Under the pieces are notes generated by a model. The model saw only the letters and a list, made by a program, of their open reading frames with translations, searched no databases and was not told the DNA's origin. A stretch of DNA of 9,945 nt, taken from Patulibacter sp050252545 (GTDB lineage Bacteria > Actinomycetota > Thermoleophilia > Solirubrobacterales > Solirubrobacteraceae). Of this stretch, positions 1 to 5,928 are shown piece after piece (within the stretch, counting starts at the first letter, position 1; each line of letters begins with the position of its first letter). The stretch covers positions 1 to 9,945 of the forward strand of contig JBFWKS010000153.1 of assembly GCA_050252545.1 (NCBI GenBank), in the 5' to 3' direction. The translations under genes were made by a program, and so were the position numbers.

Positions 1-1
1 G

Positions 2-1015
2 CTCGGCGGCGTGAACTGCCCCGAGAAGAGCAGCTTCTTCTGCCCGGTAGGCAAGCCCGTCGTCCGGGTCAACACCGGCGGGCTCCCCGGGGCGTCCGCC
101 GCGCAGCTGGCGCGCACCCTCGTGGCCAGCGGCCAGGCCCGCACGGTCGTGGCGATCGCCCTGGAGCGGATGGGCCAGGCCACCACCGCCCAGGCCGTGT
201 TCAACACCATCTTCGACCCGATCTACGAGAAGGACATCGTCCTCACGACGGTCACGATGGGGGCGCTGCGCGCGTCGATGCTGATGCAGCGCTACGGCTA
301 CACCGTCGACCACTGGGCGGGCATCGCCGAGCGCAACTACCGCGAGGCCATGCGCAACCCCTACGCGCAGATCCGCAAGCCGATCACCGCCCAGCAGGTC
401 AAGGACTCCAAGCTGCTCTCCTGGCCGTTGCGCCTGTACGAGGGATGCCCGATGTCGGAGGGCGCGTGCGCGGCCGTCGTCACCTCGCAGCCCCGCACCG
501 AGCGGCCGGCGTGGATCCGCGGACTGGCGTCGCTGACCGACACCTACGCGATGGGAGATCGGATGGAGCGACCGGAAGGCACCCTGGTCGACCTGGTCAC
601 CCTGCGTCTGGCGGCCGAGCGGGCCTACGCCCAGGCCGGTGTCGAGGACCCGTCGACGCGGTTCGACGTGCTCGAGGTGCACGCCCCGTTCGCGAGCGCC
701 GAGGCGATGGCGTACCCGGCCCTGGGCCTGTGCACCCCCGAGGGCGGTCCGGAGTTCGTCGACCGGGAGCTGGCCGGAGACCTACCGCTGCGGATCAACC
801 CCAGCGGCGGTCCCCAGGCCGCCAACCCGGTGTCGGCCACCGGCCTGGTGCGCATCATCGAGTGCGCAGAGCAGGTGATGGGCGCCGCGGGCGAGCGCCA
901 GGTCGAGGGCGCGCGCTGGGCGCTGGCCACCTCGCAGGGCGGGGCGACGCAGTTCTCGCTGGCGGCGGTGCTCTCCAGCGAGCGAGCGCAGGACACGAGC
1001 GAGGAGCGAGCATGA
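2..1015 (+). CDS. Thiolase-fold lipid-transfer protein / Ltp2-like aldolase subunit (5' partial)
   Basis: This is a thiolase-superfamily protein of the SCP-x/lipid-transfer type, cut at its 5' end. The frame is open to the window edge (codons for L-G-G precede the first GTG at 11), and 334 residues from that GTG is short of the usual 380-400, so about 50 N-terminal residues are missing. Counting from that GTG, the nucleophile region reads NTGGLPGAS (21-29) with no cysteine. The histidine motif is HAPF (H224), followed by NPSGG (263-267). The usual C-terminal Cys-x-Gly motif is replaced by TSQGG (307-311). Loss of both cysteines argues against thiolysis. In steroid degradation, Ltp2-type aldolases have this fold without the cysteine and bind a DUF35 partner, and a DUF35 gene follows here with a 4-nt ATGA overlap. 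I infer retro-aldol cleavage of a CoA-linked side chain. The family is secure; the reaction and substrate are not. Confidence 0.88.
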   Translation, partial: LGGVNCPEKSSFFCPVGKPVVRVNTGGLPGASAAQLARTLVASGQARTVVAIALERMGQATTAQAVFNTIFDPIYEKDIVLTTVTMGALRASMLMQRYGYTVDHWAGIAERNYREAMRNPYAQIRKPITAQQVKDSKLLSWPLRLYEGCPMSEGACAAVVTSQPRTERPAWIRGLASLTDTYAMGDRMERPEGTLVDLVTLRLAAERAYAQAGVEDPSTRFDVLEVHAPFASAEAMAYPALGLCTPEGGPEFVDRELAGDLPLRINPSGGPQAANPVSATGLVRIIECAEQVMGAAGERQVEGARWALATSQGGATQFSLAAVLSSERAQDTSEERA

Positions 1016-1488
1016 CCACCGATCAGCACGTCGAGGAACCGTCCACGATCGCCGCGTCGTGGCGGTTTGACTACGAGTACGTCGTCGGAGCCAGCGCGAC
1101 CCGATTCTTCCGCGAGCTGCGGGCCGGGAGGATCGTCGGCACCCACTGCGAGGGCTGCGACCGCGTCCTCGTTCCGGCGCGGTCGTTCTGCGACGCGTGC
1201 TTCCGGCCGACGTCCGAGTGGCGGGAGATCGGGACGCAGGGCGCGCTCGAGGCGTTCACCGTGCTCGTCACGCCGTTCCCCGGTCTGCCCGAGCCGCCGC
1301 TGGCGATCGGCTACGTCACCCTCGACGGCGCCGACACCGCGATCCTCAACCACGTCGAGGGGCTCGACCTGTCCGACGTCGACGCGGCCGCCGCTCGCCT
1401 GGCGGCCAGGCCACGCGTGGAGGCCGTCTTCCGTGACGAGCCCGAGGGGCGGATCACCGACTTCCGGTTCCGGATCCTGGACGCATGA
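1012..1488 (+). CDS. DUF35 zinc-ribbon/OB-fold protein, partner of the thiolase-like protein
   Basis: A 158-residue protein with the two-part DUF35 layout. An N-terminal helical stretch is followed by a rubredoxin-like zinc ribbon with C46-x2-C49 and C60-x2-C63, and then an OB-fold from about residue 70 to 155 (a strand-rich segment including TQGALEAFTVL and AIGYVTLDG). DUF35 proteins bind thiolase-superfamily enzymes, for example in Ltp2 aldolases, archaeal acetoacetyl-CoA thiolase/HMG-CoA synthase complexes and DAPG synthesis, where the OB-fold helps position acyl-CoA. The ATG at 1012 overlaps the stop of the thiolase-like gene as ATGA, which fits equimolar synthesis of a complex. All four zinc-binding cysteines are present. 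Longer readings of the same frame that start upstream, inside the previous gene, are only open because of high GC. Confidence 0.92.
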   Translation: MTTDQHVEEPSTIAASWRFDYEYVVGASATRFFRELRAGRIVGTHCEGCDRVLVPARSFCDACFRPTSEWREIGTQGALEAFTVLVTPFPGLPEPPLAIGYVTLDGADTAILNHVEGLDLSDVDAAAARLAARPRVEAVFRDEPEGRITDFRFRILDA

Positions 1489-2342
1489 GCTGGTGGGGAC
1501 GTTGGGGCGAGGAGGACCAGCGCGGTGCGGCGAACCTCGTCGACGCCGCGGCGACCGCTCGCGGCGTGGCGTCCGTTCGCACCGGCGAGGTGCTCTCCCT
1601 GGCGGTGCCGATGCGAGGAGGAGGCGGGACCCCGACGGTCGGGAGGCCGCCGATGGGTCACTTCATGCTGCGCGACGGGGGTGACTACGCCGCCGGCCGC
1701 CCGGAGAACGGGGGCTTCGGGTTCGCCGACGACTACGTCACCCTCGCGACGCACGGATCCACGCACATCGACGCGCTGAGCCACGTCTGGCGCGACGGGC
1801 GCATGTACAACGGGTTCCCGGCCGACCGGGTGACCAGCCGTGGTGCCGGAGTGTGCGGCATCGAGGCGGTCGGACCGCTCGTCACCCGGGCGATCCTCGT
1901 CGACCTCGTCGGTGACGGTCCCCCGCTGGAGCCCGGCGAGCGTGTCTCCGTCGACCGGCTCGCCTCGGCGGTGCGCGAGGACGCGGCTCCCGGCGACGCG
2001 CTGCTGGTGCGCACCGGCTGGACCGACGGGTGGCTGGCGGGCGATGCCGATGTCGGGCGCTGGGCTGGCCTGGATCGTGACTGCGTCGACTGGATCGTCC
2101 AGCGCGAGTTCGCCGTCGTCGCGGCCGACAACGTGGCCGTCGAGGCGTTCCCGTCGTCGGACGCCGACTGCCAGGTGCCGTTGCACGTGGCGCTGCTGCG
2201 CGACCACGGCATCTACTTCTGCGAGCTGCTCGACCTGCGGGCGCTCGCCGCGACCCGGAGGACCTCGTTCATGCTCGTGCTCGCTCCCCTGCCCCTCGTC
2301 GGTGCCGTGGGCAGTCCCGTCAACCCCGTCGCGGTCCTGTGA
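1485..2342 (+). CDS. Cyclase family metal-dependent hydrolase (kynurenine formamidase-like fold)
   Basis: A 285-residue member of the 'cyclase' family, whose known members include kynurenine formamidase and other metal-dependent hydrolases acting on amides or lactone-like bonds. The metal-binding signature is seen at residues 90-100 as H-G-S-T-H-I-D-A-L-S-H, giving H90, H94, D96 and H100. It matches the family HxGTHxDxxxH pattern with one G-to-S change. The C-terminal part is typical too: a late VPLH, the GIYFCELLDL strand, and a closing APLPLVGAVGSPVNPVAVL that resembles the family's PL..GS..RP ending. The start ATG at 1485 overlaps the stop of the DUF35 gene by four bases. No signal peptide is visible, so it is cytosolic. 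In this operon it might open a cyclic ester or hydrolyse an intermediate; that role is an inference from the neighbours. Confidence 0.9.
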   Translation: MSWWGRWGEEDQRGAANLVDAAATARGVASVRTGEVLSLAVPMRGGGGTPTVGRPPMGHFMLRDGGDYAAGRPENGGFGFADDYVTLATHGSTHIDALSHVWRDGRMYNGFPADRVTSRGAGVCGIEAVGPLVTRAILVDLVGDGPPLEPGERVSVDRLASAVREDAAPGDALLVRTGWTDGWLAGDADVGRWAGLDRDCVDWIVQREFAVVAADNVAVEAFPSSDADCQVPLHVALLRDHGIYFCELLDLRALAATRRTSFMLVLAPLPLVGAVGSPVNPVAVL

Positions 2343-3352
2343 GCGACGCCGAGCTCGCGGGCGAGGCCGCGCGCGGCATCCTGTCCCGTCCGACCGCACC
2401 GGACGATCCGTGGGCGCCGGTCAGGGAGGGCGGATGGATCGGCATCGGGGTGCCCGAGGACGAGGGCGGCCAGGGCGGCACGCTCGTTGAGGCGGCGGCG
2501 GTGGCCCGCGCCGCGGGGTCGGCGGCGTCCGCGGCGCCGGTGGTCGAGTCGATGCTGGTGGGCTTGATGGTCGCGGCGTGCCAGGGCGCCCACGACCTGC
2601 TGCCCGACCTGGCGTCCGGGCGGATACGCGCCACGCTGGTCCCGCGCGTGGTGCGCTCGGATCGCACCGGATGCGTCGTGGATCGGGTGGTCGCGCCGTG
2701 GGCCCGTCACGCCACCCACGTCGTGCTGATCGCGAGCCTCGCCGAGGGCGGGCTCGGCCTGGTGGTGATGCGCCACGAGGACCTGGAGCTCGTCGAGGGC
2801 ACGACGGTCGCGGGTGACCCGTTGGACGCCCTGCGGTTCGCCGACAACCAGCTGCCGGCGACGGTGCACGACCTGCACCTGCCGATCCGGGTTCTCGTCG
2901 ACGCCTGCGCGGTGCTCACGGCGGCACGGATGGCGGGTGCGATGCGTGCCGTCGCCGACGCGTCGGTGGAGCACGCCCGCCACCGGCGGCAGTTCGGGCG
3001 GCCGATCGGAGCGTTCCAGGCGCTCGCCCACGACCTGGTGCGCCAGGAGGCGGACGTCGCGCTGACCGAGGCGGCGCTGGCCGCCGCGACGGGGACGGTG
3101 CGGGACGGCTCGTCCCGTCTTGCCGGGTGCGCCCGGGTGGTGGCCTCGACCCGCACCCCCGGGGTGGTGCGCGTGGCCCACCAGGTGCACGGGGCGATCG
3201 GGGTGACCCGTGAGCACGCGCTGCACCGGCACACCCTGCGGCTGACCTCGTGGCGCGACGCGTTCGGCTCGACGCGCTGGTGGACCGAGCGCGTCGGAGC
3301 CCGTGCGCTGGTCACCGACGACTGGTGGGACACGCTCGCACCGGCCGCCTGA
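2339..3352 (+). CDS. Acyl-CoA dehydrogenase family, short and probably non-catalytic subunit
   Basis: A 337-residue acyl-CoA dehydrogenase-fold protein, shorter than the usual 380-400. The N-terminus holds GGWIGIGVPEDEGGQGGT, the classic early ACAD segment. The C-terminal four-helix domain has HRRQFGRPIGAFQALAHDL (RRQFG at 216-220) and VHGAIGVTREHALHR (H284 onward). The catalytic glutamate of SCAD/MCAD sits in an IYEGT-like segment; here the matching place reads AFGST (308-312), and the alternative position used by isovaleryl-CoA dehydrogenase has no glutamate by my alignment. In actinobacterial steroid catabolism such subunits pair with a catalytic ACAD in alpha2beta2 enzymes. No partner lies in the window, so it may be upstream. 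The GTG at 2339 overlaps the cyclase stop as GTGA, which decides the start. Family is sure; the non-catalytic reading rests on alignment by eye. Confidence 0.88.
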   Translation: MSDAELAGEAARGILSRPTAPDDPWAPVREGGWIGIGVPEDEGGQGGTLVEAAAVARAAGSAASAAPVVESMLVGLMVAACQGAHDLLPDLASGRIRATLVPRVVRSDRTGCVVDRVVAPWARHATHVVLIASLAEGGLGLVVMRHEDLELVEGTTVAGDPLDALRFADNQLPATVHDLHLPIRVLVDACAVLTAARMAGAMRAVADASVEHARHRRQFGRPIGAFQALAHDLVRQEADVALTEAALAAATGTVRDGSSRLAGCARVVASTRTPGVVRVAHQVHGAIGVTREHALHRHTLRLTSWRDAFGSTRWWTERVGARALVTDDWWDTLAPAA

Positions 3353-3445
3353 CGGGACGTCTCTCGGCCCTGTCCACGTTGCCGACACGCGGGTTGCGAC
3401 GGGTCGGGCTCGCGGCCCACAGTGCGGTGGTCCGTCCGTCGACGT

Positions 3446-3451
3446 GAGGAG
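3446..3451 (+). promoter_or_regulatory. Ribosome binding site of the flavin monooxygenase
   Basis: GAGGAG lies 4 nt before the ATG at 3456. It fixes the start within a frame that is open much further upstream. Confidence 0.75.
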
Positions 3452-3455
3452 CTCC

Positions 3456-5255
3456 ATGACGGCCCTTGAACCTTCCACCGCCACCCCCGATCGCATCTTC
3501 GCCGAGTGGCTGCGGCGCTTCGCCGCGGCGCTCGAGGCCGGGGACGGCTCGGCCTTCGCCGACTGCTTCGCGCCCGAGGGGGCGTGGCGCGACGTCCTCG
3601 CCTTCTCGTGGCGGTTCCGCACGCTGATCGGCGGGACCGAGATCGCCGCCCACCTGGAGCGCCACGCCGTCGACGTCGCACCGCGCGACGTTCGCGCGGC
3701 GGACGGGCGGATGGCCCCGCGATCCGTCCGCCGTGGCGGTCGGCCGGTCGTGGAGGGGTTCTTCGACTTCGACACCGCCGCCGGGCGGGTCAGCGGGTTC
3801 GTGCGCTTGCTCGCCGACGAGGGGACGGGGCCCCGGGCGTGGCTCGTTTTCACCGGCCTGCAGGAGCTCCACGGCCACGAGGAGCGGATCGGGGACCGGC
3901 GCCCCAGCGGCGTGGAGTGGTCGCGCAACTTCGCCGGTGAGAATTGGCTGGACGCGCGTCGTCGCGAGGCGCGGTTCGAGGACCGCGACCCCCAGGTCCT
4001 GATCGTCGGCGCTGGGCAGTCGGGGCTGATCCTCGCCGCACGGCTGCGGGTGATGGGCTTCGACGCGCTGGTGATCGAACGGCAGCCCCGCGTCGGCGAC
4101 AACTGGCGCACCCGCTACCACTCGCTCACGCTGCACAACGAGGTGTGGGCCAACAGCCTGCCCTACATCCCGTTCCCGCCGAGCTGGCCGACGTTCGTGC
4201 CCAAGGACAAGCTCGCGGGGTTCCTCGAGGCCTACGCCGAGCTCATGGAGCTCAACGTCTGGACGAGCACCGAGCTCGTCTCCGCCGAGCGCGACGAGAC
4301 CGAGGGTCGGTGGACCGCCGTGGTGCGACGCGACGGGGAGGAGCGCACGCTCACGGTGCCACATCTCGTCCTGGCGACGGGCAGCGTGAGCGGACTGCCG
4401 CACCGCCCGGCGCTGCCCGGACTCGACGACTTCCGGGGCGAGGTCATGCACTCCACCGACTTCACCACCGGCGTGGAGTACGCGGGCAAGCGGGCCGTCG
4501 TCGTCGGCACCGGCAACAGCGGCCACGACGTGGCCCAGGACCTGCACGCCAACGGGGCCGAGGTCTCGATCGTGCAGCGCAGCCCGACCTGTGTGGTCAG
4601 CCTCGTCCCCAGTGGCACGCTCGTCTACGGCCTCTACTCCGAGGGTCCGGTCGAGGACATCGACCTGATCACCGCCAGCATCCCCTACCCGCTCCTGCGC
4701 GAGACGTACCAGTGGCTCACCAAGCGCACCTGCGAGCTGGACCGGGAGCTGCTCGAGGGACTGCACCGCGTCGGGTTCGAGACCGACTTCGAGCCGGACG
4801 GGACGGGCTTCCACATGCGGTACCTGCGCACCGGCGGTGGCTACTACATCAACGTCGGGTGCTCGGACCTCATCTCCGACGGCAGCATCGGGCTGCTGCA
4901 CGCCCGTGACCTGGAGCGCCTGGACGCCGACGGGGTGCGGTTGCGCGACGGGCGCCACGTGCCGGCGGACCTCGTGGTCCTCGCGACCGGGTACGAGAAC
5001 CAGCAGGCGGCGATCGGTCGCATGCTCGGCACGGACGTCGCCGAGCGCCTCGGGCCGATCTGGGGCTTCGACGACGAGGGCTTCATGCGCGGCGTGTGGA
5101 CCCAGACCGGGCAGGAGGGTCTGTGGATCATGGGCGGCGCGCTCAACGAGGCCCGCCTGTGGTCGCGGTTCCTCGCCGTCCAGATCGGAGCGTCGTTGGT
5201 CGGTGCGTCGGCGGCGGACGACGTCGTCCCGGAGCCGACGGTGCCGGTGGGGTGA
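3456..5255 (+). CDS. NTF2-like/flavin-dependent monooxygenase fusion (FMO/BVMO-type)
   Basis: A 599-residue two-domain protein. Residues about 10-145 resemble an NTF2/SnoaL-like fold (WLRRFAAALEAGD, then FRTLIGGTEIAAHLE, ending in a VRLLADE...WLVFTGLQEL strand pair). After a linker comes a flavin monooxygenase: FAD-binding GxGxxG at G185-A-G-Q-S-G190, the FxGxxxHxxx(F/Y/W) fingerprint at F326-R-G-E-V-M-H-S-T-D-F336, a second Rossmann motif for NADPH at G351-T-G-N-S-G356, and LATGY at 509-513. Such enzymes insert oxygen next to a ketone or hydroxylate heteroatoms using NADPH and O2. The start ATG at 3456 has a GAGGAG ribosome site 4 nt upstream; the frame is open further upstream but that part lies in the intergenic stretch. 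It follows the acyl-CoA dehydrogenase by 103 nt and may have its own weak promoter. Substrate unknown. Confidence 0.9.
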   Translation: MTALEPSTATPDRIFAEWLRRFAAALEAGDGSAFADCFAPEGAWRDVLAFSWRFRTLIGGTEIAAHLERHAVDVAPRDVRAADGRMAPRSVRRGGRPVVEGFFDFDTAAGRVSGFVRLLADEGTGPRAWLVFTGLQELHGHEERIGDRRPSGVEWSRNFAGENWLDARRREARFEDRDPQVLIVGAGQSGLILAARLRVMGFDALVIERQPRVGDNWRTRYHSLTLHNEVWANSLPYIPFPPSWPTFVPKDKLAGFLEAYAELMELNVWTSTELVSAERDETEGRWTAVVRRDGEERTLTVPHLVLATGSVSGLPHRPALPGLDDFRGEVMHSTDFTTGVEYAGKRAVVVGTGNSGHDVAQDLHANGAEVSIVQRSPTCVVSLVPSGTLVYGLYSEGPVEDIDLITASIPYPLLRETYQWLTKRTCELDRELLEGLHRVGFETDFEPDGTGFHMRYLRTGGGYYINVGCSDLISDGSIGLLHARDLERLDADGVRLRDGRHVPADLVVLATGYENQQAAIGRMLGTDVAERLGPIWGFDDEGFMRGVWTQTGQEGLWIMGGALNEARLWSRFLAVQIGASLVGASAADDVVPEPTVPVG

Positions 5256-5281
5256 CCGGGACCGCCCCCGGCCACCGACGG

Positions 5282-5314
5282 GTCGGGCCGGTCCCGGGTG
5301 GGGGCCGGCCCGAC
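5282..5314. terminator. Hairpin between convergent genes, probable bidirectional terminator
   Basis: The arms GTCGGGCCGGTCCC (5282-5295) and GGGGCCGGCCCGAC (5301-5314) pair over 14 bp with a single T:G wobble, around a 5-nt loop. It sits 26 nt after the monooxygenase stop and 67 nt after the doxX stop, between convergent genes. There is no T tract on either side, as is common in high-GC actinobacteria, so termination is inferred from stem strength and place. Confidence 0.6.
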
Positions 5315-5362
5315 GGGTGCGGCGTGCGGCCGGCCACCCGGGGCGGACGCCAACGCGAGCTG

Positions 5363-5395
5363 ACCCGCGGCCGACCGCCGGCTACCCGCGGCCGA
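5363..5395. repeat. 12-bp direct repeat spanning the doxX stop codon
   Basis: ACCCGCGGCCGA occurs at 5363-5374 and again at 5384-5395, 21 bp apart. The second copy encodes the last residues of DoxX and the first lies just past its stop. The 21-bp period is in frame, so a small tandem duplication of the gene end is possible. Confidence 0.5.
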
Positions 5396-5801
5396 ACAGC
5401 GGGTCCGTCAGCGTGATCCCGAGCCCGCCCTGGGCCTGGTTGGCCAGGTAGAAGAGGATCAGCGCGCCGCCGATCAGCGCGACGTTCTTCATGAAGCTCG
5501 CCTGCTCGGCCTGCTTCGTCATCGGGTCGGTCTCCTTCCAGAACGGGTGCATGAAGAGCGACACCGGGACGAGGAAGGCGATGACGAGGAGCGCGCCGAC
5601 GTCGATCCAGATGCCGAGCACGATCGACACGCCGGCGATGCCGGCGATGATGCCGCTGGCGATGACGCCCTGCTTGGCGTTCGGTACGCCCTTGCTCTCG
5701 GCGTACTGGGACATCGGCGTGGCTTGCGCGACGTGGCCGATGGCAGAGAACAGGAAGATGGCCGCGAACAGCACGCGGCCGAGGAGGAAGACGATGTCCA
5801 T
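5382..5801 (-). CDS. DoxX family integral membrane protein
   Basis: A 139-residue hydrophobic protein of the DoxX/DoxD family with four predicted membrane helices at about residues 4-22, 46-64, 67-84 and 105-121. The first helix carries the family pattern, a GR..FA..F..SA stretch followed by a conserved-looking GH (I21-G-H-V). The loop after helix 3 has HPFWKETDPM, also typical. DoxX proteins are small inner-membrane proteins; some are linked to quinone or thiol redox and oxidative stress, but most have no assigned reaction. The start ATG has GGAG 5 nt upstream (5807-5810). The gene is single, converges on the monooxygenase and is divergent from nothing. Its upstream region holds a -10 box and a perfect palindrome, so it is probably under specific repression. 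Family call is firm; function is open. Confidence 0.88.
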   Translation of the reverse strand: MDIVFLLGRVLFAAIFLFSAIGHVAQATPMSQYAESKGVPNAKQGVIASGIIAGIAGVSIVLGIWIDVGALLVIAFLVPVSLFMHPFWKETDPMTKQAEQASFMKNVALIGGALILFYLANQAQGGLGITLTDPLFGRG

Positions 5802-5806
5802 GAGGA

Positions 5807-5810
5807 CTCC
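5807..5810 (-). promoter_or_regulatory. Ribosome binding site of doxX
   Basis: GGAG on the minus strand, 5 nt before the doxX ATG at 5801. It supports this start and shows that, unlike the next three minus-strand genes, doxX has a leader. Confidence 0.65.
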
Positions 5811-5831
5811 AAGGTCGTTGACGGTGCAAAG

Positions 5832-5837
5832 ACCCTA
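5832..5837 (-). promoter_or_regulatory. -10 box of the doxX promoter (TAGGGT)
   Basis: TAGGGT on the minus strand fits the actinobacterial TANNNT -10 pattern and is preceded by TGC, close to an extended -10. Transcription would begin near 5825, giving a leader of about 24 nt with a ribosome site. No good -35 is seen; the region where it would be (about 5855-5860) lies within the palindrome. Confidence 0.5.
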
Positions 5838-5842
5838 GCAGT

Positions 5843-5864
5843 TAATCGGACCCTGGTCCGATTA
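5843..5864. promoter_or_regulatory. Perfect 22-bp palindrome, likely repressor operator for doxX
   Basis: The arms TAATCGGACC (5843-5852) and GGTCCGATTA (5855-5864) are exact reverse complements around a 2-bp centre. The site is AT-richer than its surroundings and lies 5 nt upstream of the TAGGGT box, covering the spacer and -35 position of the doxX promoter. That is the usual place for a dimeric repressor (TetR, MarR, Rrf2 or similar type). Which family binds cannot be told, and no regulator gene lies in the window. Confidence 0.65.
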
Positions 5865-5892
5865 TGTCCGCGCGAGGTGTCGCGCGGGTGTG

Positions 5893-5920
5893 CCGCGGCG
5901 GAGGACGTCCTCCGCCGCGG
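5893..5920 (-). terminator. 28-nt perfect palindrome after the aminotransferase gene
   Basis: The arms CCGCGGCGGAGGAC and GTCCTCCGCCGCGG (5893-5906 and 5907-5920) are exact reverse complements with no gap. In RNA this gives a very stable hairpin with a tight loop. It starts 8 nt after the aminotransferase stop. There is no U tract, so it is a probable stem-only terminator or 3'-end stabiliser. Confidence 0.6.
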
Positions 5921-5928
5921 TCCGGCGG

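Noticed and set aside
11..13. GTG at 11 as the true start of the thiolase-like gene
   Set aside because: The frame is open upstream to the window edge and the protein would lack the first strands of the thiolase fold, so the gene is truncated by the window.
3394..3423. A possible promoter TTGCGA-N18-CACAGT before the monooxygenase
   Set aside because: The -10 lacks the TANNNT pattern seen at other genes here, so it is too weak to call. The gene may simply be read through from the ACAD.
2213..4111. A 632-codon open frame on the minus strand opposite the ACAD and monooxygenase genes
   Set aside because: It is rich in Arg, Pro, Ser and Ala without any domain pattern, and it lies antisense to two genes with clear family motifs. 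It is open because of GC-rich third positions.
3312..4958. A 548-codon minus-strand frame opposite the monooxygenase
   Set aside because: No recognisable motif, and a composition typical of antisense frames. The plus strand carries the FAD and NADPH motifs.
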